12,930 nt of DNA from Saccoglossus kowalevskii (lineage: Eukaryota > Hemichordata > Enteropneusta > Harrimaniidae). How positions within the stretch are numbered: position 1 is the stretch's first letter; every line of letters starts with the position of its first letter. The notes under the pieces were generated by a model. That model searched no databases and was not told the origin of the DNA. It worked only from the letters and a program-made list of their open reading frames with translations. Positions 1 through 8,507 of this stretch are shown in pieces. The translations under genes were made by a program, and so were the position numbers. Location of the stretch: contig NW_003125918.1 of the NCBI RefSeq assembly GCF_000003605.2, positions 1-12,930 on the forward strand. The letters run 5' to 3'.

Positions 1-2339
1 ACCAAGTATACATGTTCCCGACTGAGGTTTGCACATATACCATCCAACATTAGCCGGCCAAACAATGAAAAGATACTTTTATGAAATCCAGAAATATGAT
101 TTGGACAAAAATATAATTCATACCACCATCATGATATAATTCAGTGTTTGACTGAACTATTCATTACAAATTAATACGCCTCATCGATTAGATCAACAAA
201 GTTCTGTATTCAGGAAGGACATTATACATTGCATTATTCTTACATATTTATGCAGTTAAATAACACGCCTAACTGTTCTTCGCGATTATTATACCTTACC
301 GGAGATTCGCTGCTAGGTTCGCCGGGGAGATTCATAAAAGAAATTACAAAAATATGTCAGACTTGAAGATTAACCACAAAATCTTAGCTCAGGTCGTGCG
401 TGTGTTTTCTCTAAGAAATGTTTGTTCTAGATGATTGGATATAAATTGTATTATCTGATGAAATGTTGAAATCAGTCTACACAACGGAGAAGTGTAACTT
501 CCAGCTATATGTGCTAATTGTTGTAATCTTTCCTTTTCGTCCACAGTGCTGCGAAAACAGTAATATTAAAATTTACTGTTTTGTCAATTATGTGTCGTTA
601 AAGTTTATGTACACTGCGAATTGTTTCCATAAAATGTTAAGAAAATATTGTCTTAAATAATAATTTTTTGTCGTGTGACAAGTAACTGCGACTATCGACA
701 TGAAACCTCAACTGTAGCCTTTCAAATCGAGTCTGCAATGCACCTTAGACCAATGGTCTGATATTTACAGCTAAATATCCCAACTAGGAAATGTTGGCAT
801 GGTGACATCGATACACTTATATGGCGCATTACGTGTAAAATGCGAGGACGTTGTATATATGCACAATGCTTAGAAGACCGGATGCCCACGATTATTTGTT
901 TAAATACAAATCTGCAATATGACCCTGATTTAGAGCTTGTGCTGCTGGGTGTAATCAAATCAGATGTCATTAACATGATTTATTGGTTGTCATTGGGAAA
1001 GCCCAATAACGTGTTGGCAAATGATCATTTCTAGACAGAGTATACTAGTAGTTCATATAGATGTCGGCCGTATGTGTCCACATGGGGTCGAATGTTTCTT
1101 TGATAGTGGGGTGTCATCAGCTAGGTCAGTTTACCAGCTACCTGAGTTACAGTTGGTTTTCCAGTTGTCATCATGAATAACGGTTACTTTTGTTTGAAGT
1201 AGATATAAGACGCATGATAATAATAACTGTATTCCATCTTTAGGGCTTATTGGAATCAATAATGACAAACATAATAAAAAATAAACTGTAATCAGAGAAA
1301 ATGGGGTTTATACGCACAATATTTACACAATATTTGCCGAAAATAACGGGATTTTAATTAGTAAATGGTTCGTTTCGCTAATTACAGATAATCAGCGAAA
1401 CAAGTGTCCTACACGTACAGTATTCCCAAAACTTGGCCAGTATATTCACCTTTCAGTCGTGTGAATTATTTACAGATTTCTGATTATAAGCAACTAATTT
1501 AAGAAGCCAGTGACAATTTACACCATAAATTTCATTGAGTATCTTAAGATAATTTTCCACAAAAATTGAAAACTGTTAATGTGCTGCCTTCTAGATGACT
1601 AATATGGCAAGTGTCAGTTCTGCAGTAGCAAAAATTAGCTATTTAAATTTGAAGTGACATCTATGAAAATCAGTTGTCACTAATATCCTCATAATTGTAT
1701 TAAAGTTGCCTACAGTGCATGTAAGTAATATACAGGAATGTGGTGGATACTTATCGTATCGTCATCTCAACATTTTATTACAAACTATGGAATTATAAAC
1801 TTGTTAAATATGTTAATCAGATCTAGTGTGCAATGTCTTCATTATAACACTGTGTGACTATCTCGTGCTCCTGACAGGACTCTGTACGGACAAATGCTGA
1901 TAACCATCATATCCTATGTAAGTATCGTACCTGTGGAAGATAACTTTTGAAAGGTCCACCAAAATACAATTAATAAAGAATACCGTCAACATTCCACACT
2001 TTACTGATTAAACATACACATTATAGCTACCATAGGACCAATTATGCTTATAAGCAAAGCACACAAGACAAAACCGTAAACTAATGTAACATACAAACTA
2101 GACTTCTCTACGGTATTTGGGACACGCATTCTGATATTATTGATGTGGAGAGAGTACACAATAATTTTTTTTAAATATCTACTAAGTGTTAGTTTTGTTG
2201 CCACTAATTACTCTGTTAGGGAAGTATTGTAACGGCATTATCTTAGAGTGTATGTAAATGTTGAAATTATTCGTTTTGGTTAAAATTAATAAGTGATGTT
2301 TCTCCACATATTTTTAAAAAATCGTATAAATTTCAACTT
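1..2339. other. Unassigned AT-rich DNA, no supported gene
   Basis: No coding region, RNA gene or mobile element could be supported here. The open frames are short and lack recognisable motifs. The longest overlapping pair lies at about 722-1034, with frames open on both strands. On the plus strand a frame of about 91 codons runs from an AG at 769-770 to a TAG at 1032-1034, so a terminal exon is conceivable, but I recognise no family and found no second exon. One clear hairpin at 1372-1401 is listed separately. The stretch could be intergenic or intronic. Confidence 0.6.
1372..1401. repeat. Short inverted repeat (hairpin)
   Basis: The left arm GTTTCGCTAATTA (1372-1384) and the right arm TAATCAGCGAAAC (1389-1401) pair over 13 positions with one mismatch around the 4-nt loop CAGA. 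The arms hold more G and C than the surrounding DNA. No T-tract or coding context explains it. It could be the remnant of a small foldback element or a chance structure. Confidence 0.6.
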
Positions 2340-2366
2340 AATATGGCAGGAGTGGGTACTATCTGC

Positions 2367-2847
2367 TGGGCTTTGACACTTAAGTTAAGTTCTCTATAAA
2401 TATGGTTTTGGACATATTTGGATTGACCAATATGTAAGTAATTCTATTGTATTCCTGGAACTGTTTAAATAGAGGTGCTTTGATATTTCCAGACAAGATT
2501 GGAGCTCTGAAATTAATAGAAGTCCTGAACTAGTAACTTATTGTAAGGTGAAACATGAATTAACATGTGAGAAATATCTCACAAGTATTGGTCAGTCTTC
2601 TGCAATATACAGAAATGCTTTATGTAGATTAAGGATCTCGTCCCATGTACTACAAATTGAAAAGGGTAGGGCCAGTGGTACTCCACGTAACCAGAGGGTG
2701 TGTCCTTTTGGCTGTAGTGTAATTGAGGACGAATACCATTTTACATTAGTTTGTCCCAAATATAACTCCCTAAGGTTGAAGTTTATTGCACAGTATTACT
2801 ACTCCCCACCTACAGAGATAAAGTTTATTTCATTATTTCAGAATTAA
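2367..2847 (+). pseudogene. LINE ORF2 C-terminal fragment (broken)
   Basis: The region downstream of the reverse transcriptase domain of a LINE polyprotein. In the main frame, residues read GHIWIDQ near 2410, then RQDWSSEI near 2490, then VKHELTCEKYL from 2548, and end with a Cys/His cluster (VCPFGC, then EDEYHFTLVC) at about 2698-2753. Clustered C..C..H..C residues near the C-terminus are typical of many LINE ORF2 proteins. The frame has a TAG at 2470-2472, where related proteins usually carry Gln after FK. A frameshift lies near 2391-2396, because upstream similarity (TGG GCT TTG from 2367) lies in another frame. The normal stop is TAA at 2845-2847. The fragment is about 150 codons, has no catalytic domain and is a dead copy. 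Confidence 0.8.
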
Positions 2848-3065
2848 ACCCCATATATACAATTAAACCTTGGTAAATTTATATTTTATAGTTTTCAATT
2901 ACGACAACTTATGCTTGGAGAGGACACTTAATTATTCAAATTTTATATATTATGATTTTATATTTGTTTTCTTTACTTATTTCTGCGTTATAATTCCAAT
3001 ATAATTTATTAATGTATTTATTTGTATCTGTACATAAGGCCAATGGCCACAGTACGAAATAAAGA
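2848..3065 (+). other. LINE 3' UTR with AATAAA signal
   Basis: An AT-rich stretch of about 220 bp links the LINE stop codon to the simple-repeat tail. It has no open frame of note. The last 30 bp hold GGCCAATGGCC (3038-3048) and AATAAA (3058-3063), followed after 3 bp by the ATT repeat. This order supports a genuine retrotransposed 3' end and sets the orientation as plus. Confidence 0.7.

Positions 3066-3147
<82 letters not shown>
3066..3147 (+). repeat. (ATT)n microsatellite, LINE tail
   Basis: About 27 uninterrupted ATT units directly follow the LINE polyadenylation signal. Many LINE families end in short tandem repeats instead of poly(A), so this is probably the element's own tail, perhaps lengthened later by slippage. 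The run is perfect over about 80 bp, so its exact length in the assembly may not be reliable. Confidence 0.95.
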
Positions 3148-3149
<2 letters not shown>

Positions 3150-3884
3150 AAGGTGATTTATTTGTGGTTTAACAGAATTTCTGTTTTCTTAGCCATGTTT
3201 TTTTAGATTCATAGTTTAAGATCAACAAAACAAAATAATGTTCAAGATCACCATGCACATCAGTCAAACATTACATGTCAAATGTTTTTTTTTCTTGTAG
3301 CTGGTCATGGTAGTAAAGAAATAGTTTTGGTCAAAGAGTGTACAATGTCAACTTTGACTTATTGTAGTACAATTAAACTGCTATAAATAGATAAAACCCA
3401 AGTTTTACTGTATTGCCTGCCCAAAAATACTATTAACAAGTCATACAGTCCTCATTGGTTATAAAGTTTAAGTCATTGCATAAACAAATCAAAATCCATC
3501 CATGAAGGAGCCTTCGGCAGTCATCTTGAATGAGAGTGTAAATAAATGAAGGTACATAATAATACATAATACATAATGATGTTAATTTGACTGGGATGCG
3601 ATTTTCTAAGAACTGATTAACGGCAAGAAAAAACAAAAAGTCGAGACTAAAACTAAAATCCAAATAAATATTATATAAAGGGTCATAAACACAAAACAAT
3701 AATAGGAGCCTCATACCTACAGCGGATTTTAATCAGATTGATGATAATAATATTCATTAGACGCATAGAATCCTTAGAAATTTAAAAACTATAATCTAAA
3801 AAAAAAAAAAAAAAAAAAAAAAACTATTCTAAAAATATAAAACATATACGAATAAAAAATATGAGTCCTGAGATGTGTGTGTGT
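3148..3884. other. Unassigned AT-rich DNA
   Basis: I see no gene. A minus-strand open frame at 3433-3714 is low in complexity, rich in Leu, Phe and Tyr, and has no motif, as expected by chance from AT-rich DNA. The stretch contains the A26 run listed separately. Confidence 0.6.
3798..3823. repeat. Poly(A) run of 26
   Basis: An uninterrupted run of 26 A. Similar short sequences flank it: AAACTATAATCTAA on the left and AAACTATTCTAA on the right. This could be a degenerate target duplication around a retroposed tail, but no retroposon body is visible upstream, so a plain homopolymer is the safer call. Confidence 0.9.
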
Positions 3885-4215
3885 TTAAAGTTTGAACTTA
3901 ACTATCCAAGTACTTTCAGGATATAGAACCAGAATTATATTTGTTAAATCAAAAGGAAAGGACATGCATCAAGGTTCAATATTGGTTCAGAAAGGCCAAT
4001 TCATATGATTTTGATTTATATGATACTTGACCATTCCAGTGTTTCCAAGATACAGACTTGGAACTGTATTTGGTAAAACAAAATGGCCACCAGTAAGCCA
4101 TTTTAATTATATCTTCTAAAAAAGAGAGACGTGCATCAATGTCCTATTTGTGTTTAATGTACCAAGTTTGAATGTAATCAGTCTATGCATTACCAAGATT
4201 GTTAGCACTAAAATT
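3885..4215. repeat. Dispersed hairpin-core repeat, locus 1
   Basis: Two or more diverged units of about 137 bp. Shared pieces occur in the same order: AAGTTTGAAC at 3888 and CAAGTTTGAATG near 4162; a GATA-AGA-block at about 3920-3950 and again at about 4050-4080 (both ending in TAAA or AAATCAAAA type sequence); and TGCATCAA at about 3965 and 4133. The core at 4080-4104 is an inverted repeat, AAAATGGC, 9-nt loop, GCCATTTT. The same pieces and core recur at 9640-10390. There is no coding capacity. The nature is unknown; it may be a satellite-like non-autonomous element. Confidence 0.7.
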
Positions 4216-4421
4216 GCCACTGTTTGTCCATGTTAAATAAGGCTGTAAAACAAATGGATGTTCATATGTAAGTTGTATGTACAAGCTTAGATAACAATTT
4301 TAGTTTGAGGTAAAATCAGTGAATAAATTCATTTTCACAGAAATTAAGACTGACCAATACATTTTCAAGACCGTATTCAGAAATGGCTAAATAGAATGGT
4401 TCATTACTATACAAAAAAATA

Positions 4422-4442
4422 TATATATACCGGGTATATATA
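4422..4442. repeat. Perfect palindrome with 1-nt centre
   Basis: The arms TATATATACC and GGTATATATA flank a single G at 4432, giving a perfect 10-bp inverted repeat. An A-run lies on the left and a T-run on the right, so a longer imperfect foldback is possible. AT dinucleotide runs make such structures common, and only the CC/GG core is noteworthy. Confidence 0.8.
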
Positions 4443-5897
4443 AAACTTTTTTTTTCTTAAATATCAATTGATCTAAACCAAATAATCCCCTTATATAGCT
4501 GTAGCTACAATGGTATGTTTAATAATTCGTTAACACAATCACTTCTCTATTTCTAAACAATATTCCTTGAATGAGAAATTTCAGCCCAGGCATTTGGGAT
4601 GTGGGATCCCACTAGTCTCAAAAATTGAATAACGCTGCCTAGCACACAATTTGTCATTTAGATTGACATGAATGTTCAAAGGGATGGCTGGACAAATGTG
4701 AACAATAAGATACAGTAATGTATTTATTTATTTTAAATACAATATTCTAATGCTGCACCTTTCACAATATGAATGATTAAAATATTAAATAAATGAATTT
4801 TCAGGACAGCTGATTCCAAAGCTGTGGTGCACACAATATATATTAAGGCATACCTGAAAAATGATATTCTTCACTTCATGATTTTAATGGTGGAATTTTA
4901 ACGATAAGATGGAACTACATGGGATTTATATCAGAATTATCAGGCATTAATCTTTCTTGAACTTTTAGAAAACTACCAATTTCTATGCAATCTTTAATTT
5001 TAATTAGTTCAAATTAGTTTTGCATCTTTCTCCAAGCAACCCATAGAGGGCGCTGTGTAATTAAAAAACATACTGTCTATCAGCCATCCAAATCAGCTAC
5101 TGGTAATAATTAAATCCGATTTATGTACATTATTAGCCACATTTTATTTATCATAAGAAATAGAGATGACATCTATTAGTAAAATAATTTGATTTTCAAT
5201 AAACACAAATTAGAAACATACATTGAACATCATTGAGAAAAAAATTAATGGTTACCAAAAAAAGTTGTGGTAAAATACATTGCAGTAATTAGCTTGTAGT
5301 AAGCACACCAATCAATATGTCTTTCTTTTATTTTAAGGGACTATTCAACAGTAGATGCAGATAAACAAAGTCAACATCATGAAACATGATAATTCCAATC
5401 ACAGTTTTGAAATATAGGTCTTGTCTGTGTATTTTGCAGGGGAAATAATATTATGGCTAGAGTGAATGGGATTGAATGTTTTGATCACTGAAGCAATATA
5501 AGACCAAACATGCTCTGTTCAAAGATATCAAATTTATACCACTCTTTATATCGGGATATAAACCACTATTATACCAAGATGATAATGTTAAAAAATTACA
5601 GAGGTATGAAGTGTTGTTTTAAAAACCAAAAATAACACACAGTCAATTACTCATCATCAGTAATTAAATGTCACCTTGTCACCTGAGTTAGCCAGTGAAA
5701 TTTGTTTACGCCTAATGTAGAAAGAATATTACCCAGTTCTTTAATGCTGTGTTTCCCAATCTTAGAAAAAAAATACCCCAAAACACCCAGGCCTAGAACA
5801 AGTAATATCAGGGTAACCTTACATTTATTGAAACATGTCAAATTCCTGGAGAGGATGGTTGTATACAATTGTACTAGTTAAATGCTACAAGCTAACA

Positions 5898-5911
5898 TAC
5901 TACCGGTAGTA
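5898..5911. repeat. 14-bp palindrome TACTACCGGTAGTA
   Basis: A perfect 14-bp palindrome. A second copy of its core, TACCGGTA, lies 35 bp further on at 5946-5953. Nothing links them to a gene. They may be part of a small unrecognised repeat. Confidence 0.75.
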
Positions 5912-6095
5912 CTAGATGTTAACTGAACATAGTACATTGGGACAGTACCGGTATATGCTTTAATGCCCCAGACATCACTACATCAAACAAGGATTAGAAT
6001 TAATAATTAATTTGTCAAATAAGCCCCTTTCCTATACCCCTCTAGATAACTATAGGTGTCCTTAGGAGGGACATACGCAATTAAATTGGGTAATG

Positions 6096-6132
6096 CTAGA
6101 GGATAGGGATAGAGTTAGAGTTAGGGCTAGGA
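6096..6132 (+). repeat. Degenerate TTAGGG-like hexamer run
   Basis: Consecutive hexamers starting at 6103, 6109, 6115, 6121 and 6127 each match TTAGGG with no more than two differences; the one at 6121 is exact. A further CTAGAG at 6096 is one base out of phase. About 24 of 30 positions agree with the animal telomere repeat. It may be a decayed interstitial telomeric tract or a chance G/A-rich run. Confidence 0.45.
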
Positions 6133-6381
6133 GTGGTATGGGGTGGTGGTTTTGTTGATCCATGAAACATACTCACACATATCCGTACATATCATCCGTC
6201 TTATTTTGTGTGAGGCAAAGATGTCATGCACACAATCATCAATAACTGGAAATGGTTTCAGAACGAAAAAATGTGTTATTACTGTAAATAATTATGAACA
6301 ATAAAAACTGAAAATTATAAAACTATGAACAATTAATAATGAAAACATGTGATTTGTTGTACAGTTTCCAGAAAATTATTA

Positions 6382-6455
6382 CAAGTCCTAGAAGTATTGG
6401 GGCAGCAATTTGCAAACTTGCTAGAGAATTGGCTAACCATGTTTGGGTTTTGACT
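6382..6455 (+). repeat. Left terminal inverted repeat of the 449-bp element
   Basis: This is the plus-oriented arm. Compared with the right arm it lacks one C after GGGGCAGC and has two extra bases (CA) after GGCTAAC, with six scattered substitutions. That level of divergence suggests an old insertion or a long-diverged founder copy. Confidence 0.8.
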
Positions 6456-6757
6456 CAATGTTACCCCAAAAGAACGTTTGGATTTTAAAATTTAATTTTC
6501 CCCCTGATTTGTAGGAAACTGTTTCCCAACTTGTATCTTTATTTGGTTTCAAGCCATGTTCAAGATGGCTACCCCCATATAAATTATAAATTACTCGTAC
6601 TACTTTTACATTATCACGCCTTGAATAACAAAGAAAATCATCCAGATGAATCCAGACACCAGGTGAAAACATTCTATGTAACCTAAAATAATATAGACTC
6701 GCCCAAAGTGGACGCGACCACAAGTCAGCGCCACCGAGATTCGAAAAACAACTGTTT

Positions 6758-6830
6758 AGTCAAAACCCCAACAGTTAGCCAATTCGCTAGCGAGTTTGCA
6801 AATTGGCTGCCCCGATACTTCTGAGACTTG
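6758..6830 (-). repeat. Right terminal inverted repeat of the 449-bp element
   Basis: The inverted copy of the left arm. It contains the perfect palindrome TCGCTAGCGA, within a 30-bp segment that itself folds back through AGCCAATT and AATTGGCT. Confidence 0.8.
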
Positions 6831-7417
6831 CTTATAACAAACCATGACATTTATAAAAGGCACAGTGCTGATATTCAATTCCAGTATACCTGAAATATAA
6901 TCTTACAATTGCATACGAGTCGTCAAAACGTACAGTTGGGAATGATACCAAGATTTAACATCGCAATACAAACAAGCCATTAAACCTTCCTGACAGTAAC
7001 ATGTAAGTCTTGTATAAACCCGAATGAAAAGTCCGGAGTCACGGCGAATACTTCTAGCGAGTCACCCCTCTAAAAAACGTCATTACTGTGGCTAATGACA
7101 TTGAACATTGCTCTTCCATAAAGCAGTTTCCATCTTCAAATAATCAAAATACCCTTGATATACTGGAGTAGCATGTATGTTGCTTCACAACGACTGTTCC
7201 AAGGGATTTTCATCTTCTCAATTTCTCAAGATAAACGTCCCAAGGTTGTTTTGTTTACTAGAAGGACATGTCTTTTGGCAGCATTTCTTGTAATAATTTT
7301 CATTGCACAAAAAGGCAGCAAATACTGTTACTAAAGCACAAATTTTGCATGATTTTTTCTCCCCGGCCATACATGCAAATTGCAAATCACACGAAGGCGC
7401 AACAATGTCATATAAAT
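6831..7417. other. Unassigned DNA
   Basis: No gene or repeat supported. The open frame beginning near 7303 runs into the palindromic array and is not credible as a gene. Confidence 0.55.
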
Positions 7418-7838
7418 CATTATCGGATAATTATCGTCTAATAAAATCTAATGAAATGTTGGCAGAGATGTCTAACTTAGACATTATTAGACGCCCAGAC
7501 AGACCTGTCTAACTGAGACATTTTTAGACATTATTAGACGATTATATCGATATTATCGATAATATCGGAGAAAAACGAACTGTCCCAATAGTTGCCCAGA
7601 CAGACCTGTCTAACTTAGACATTTTTAGAAATTGTTAGACGATATTATCGATAATATCGGAAAAAAATGAACTGTCCCAATAGTTGTCCAGACAGACCTG
7701 TCTAACTTAGACGTTTTTAGACATTATTGGACGATTTTATCGATATTATCGATAATATCGGAGAAAAACGAACTATCCCAATATTTGCCCAGACAGACCT
7801 GTCTAACTTAGACATTTTTAGACGATAATCGGATAACG
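7418..7838. repeat. Palindrome-bearing tandem array, units of about 101/92/101 bp
   Basis: Three units and a partial fourth start with CAGACAGACCTGTCTAAC at 7496, 7597, 7689 and 7790. Each full unit carries a perfect 20-bp palindrome, CGATATTATCGATAATATCG (7548-7567, 7640-7659, 7741-7760), and every copy has a 14-bp inverted repeat made of AGACAG and CTGTCT around two bases. TTAGAC words recur about every 10 bp within units. The left flank (7435-7450) is an inverted copy of the array's TTAGAC segment (7478-7493), and the outer edges are inverted versions of each other (7418-7452 against 7805-7838). The array could be the body of a MITE-like or Helitron-like element; there is no coding content. 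Confidence 0.85.
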
Positions 7839-8364
7839 TTAAAAAGTGCAATGCGCAAATCAAGTCTTTCACCGCATCCATAGTTGTTGACACTTTGCAA
7901 CCGCCTTGATGGATTTTGACCCGGATTCTGACTGGCTACATTTATTGCCCTTCCATACCAGTTCAATTTCAATTCATTATTACATCCAGATTCCGAGATA
8001 TTTAGTATTTAAAATCATCCTTTATTTCACTCTAGTTTTCACTTTTCTGAAATTATTTTGCTGATTACTTTTCAGTCCCATCATGCAATCTCCCATAGTA
8101 CTTCCGCAGACATAGCGGCGATCGCCAACATAACTACAAATAACTTTTCTCTCAGGAGCTGAAGAATAAGGAATTAATTAATGAGTGGAAACAAGTCCAG
8201 GGCTAATGAACAGTATTGTATTATTTATTGGTAGTTTCTGACCTCTCTGTATACAAAATGTAGATGATAAAATTACATTAGAATTTTCAAGAACACTTTT
8301 ATTGTGTTTCACTATTGAAACAGTACTTTGCTCCAAAAAGCATATATAACTACAATCTCATGTT
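7839..8364. other. Unassigned DNA between array and MITE
   Basis: No gene supported. A GGCGATCGCC palindrome occurs near 8116-8125 with no clear meaning. Confidence 0.55.
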
Positions 8365-8372
8365 TTATTGTA
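8365..8372. repeat. Left target site duplication (TTATTGTA)
   Basis: Identical to 8500-8507 on the other side of the MITE. It gives the insertion point exactly. Confidence 0.9.
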
Positions 8373-8499
8373 CAGTGGCGCTTCCAAACGCATGACGATT
8401 CGTATGATCTGGATTACGCATAGCTTCTCTGCGATTTACGCTCCGTATATCTTAAGCGAAGCTTGGAACCCCCAATACATTTTGCTGGATCCGCCACTG
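8373..8499. mobile_element. 127-bp hAT-like MITE with 8-bp target duplication
   Basis: The ends CAGTGGCG and CGCCACTG are perfect inverted repeats, and the wider ends agree at 12 of 14 positions (CAGTGGCGCTTCCA against the complement CAGTGGCGGATCCA). The element is flanked by identical 8-bp copies of TTATTGTA at 8365-8372 and 8500-8507. An 8-bp duplication with short CAG-type ends is the hallmark of the hAT superfamily. At 127 bp it has no room for a transposase, so it would have been moved by an enzyme encoded elsewhere. The perfect duplication suggests a fairly recent insertion. Confidence 0.9.
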
Positions 8500-8507
8500 T
8501 TATTGTA
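8500..8507. repeat. Right target site duplication (TTATTGTA)
   Basis: Second copy of the 8-bp target duplication. The minisatellite begins right after it, so the MITE sits at the edge of the tandem array. Confidence 0.9.

Larger units (their letters stand above)
2340..3147 (+). mobile_element. 5'-truncated LINE (non-LTR retrotransposon) remnant
   Basis: This is the 3' end of a non-LTR retrotransposon. In order it holds the C-terminal part of the reverse transcriptase ORF (about 2340-2847), a short AT-rich 3' UTR, an AATAAA at 3058-3063 and a long ATT tail in place of poly(A). Severe 5' truncation is normal for LINE insertions. A GGCCAATGGCC motif at 3038-3048 just before the polyadenylation signal can form a small stem-loop, and 3' structures of this kind are known in LINE tails. 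The clade cannot be fixed because the catalytic reverse transcriptase domain is missing. The left edge is approximate: coding similarity fades near 2340-2365. Confidence 0.8.
4216..6095. other. Unassigned AT-rich DNA with small palindromes
   Basis: No gene, RNA gene or transposon could be supported. The open frame at 5671-5868 (minus) has one hydrophobic stretch, but its composition is that of AT-rich DNA and it lacks context. Small palindromes at 4422-4442 and 5898-5911 are listed separately. A single GC-richer motif (5040-5054) resembles a CTCF site and is treated as a low-weight finding. Confidence 0.55.
6382..6830. mobile_element. Non-autonomous DNA element with about 75-bp terminal inverted repeats
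   Basis: The left arm (6382-6455) and the right arm (6758-6830) are inverted copies, with about 66 of 75 aligned positions identical. Both begin CAAGTC at the outside, then share AGAAGTAT, GGGGCAGC, AATTTGCAAAC, GAATTGGCTAAC and GGGTTTTGACT. The 300-bp centre has no similarity that I recognise and no convincing protein; a minus-strand open frame at 6433-6723 overlaps the left arm and lacks motifs. Inside the right arm, AGCCAATT (6777-6784) and AATTGGCT (6801-6808) form a secondary hairpin. No clean target duplication is visible, so the superfamily is open. Confidence 0.8.

Noticed and set aside
463-660. 65-codon open frame, plus strand
   Set aside because: Composition (Phe, Tyr, Cys, Lys) follows AT-rich DNA; no motif or context.
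722-1034. Overlapping open frames on both strands, including a possible terminal exon after an AG at 769-770
   Set aside because: No recognisable motif, no partner exon and no better support for one strand than the other.
5671-5868. Minus-strand frame with a hydrophobic stretch that looks like a membrane segment
   Set aside because: One Leu/Val/Gly-rich stretch arises easily by chance; no homologue recognised and no gene signals around it.
6433-6723. 96-codon minus-strand frame inside the TIR element
   Set aside because: It overlaps the left inverted repeat and has no transposase motif; best seen as a by-product of the element.
7496-7830. CRISPR-like regular spacing
   Set aside because: Units are nearly identical over their whole length with no unique spacers, and the setting is a eukaryotic genome.
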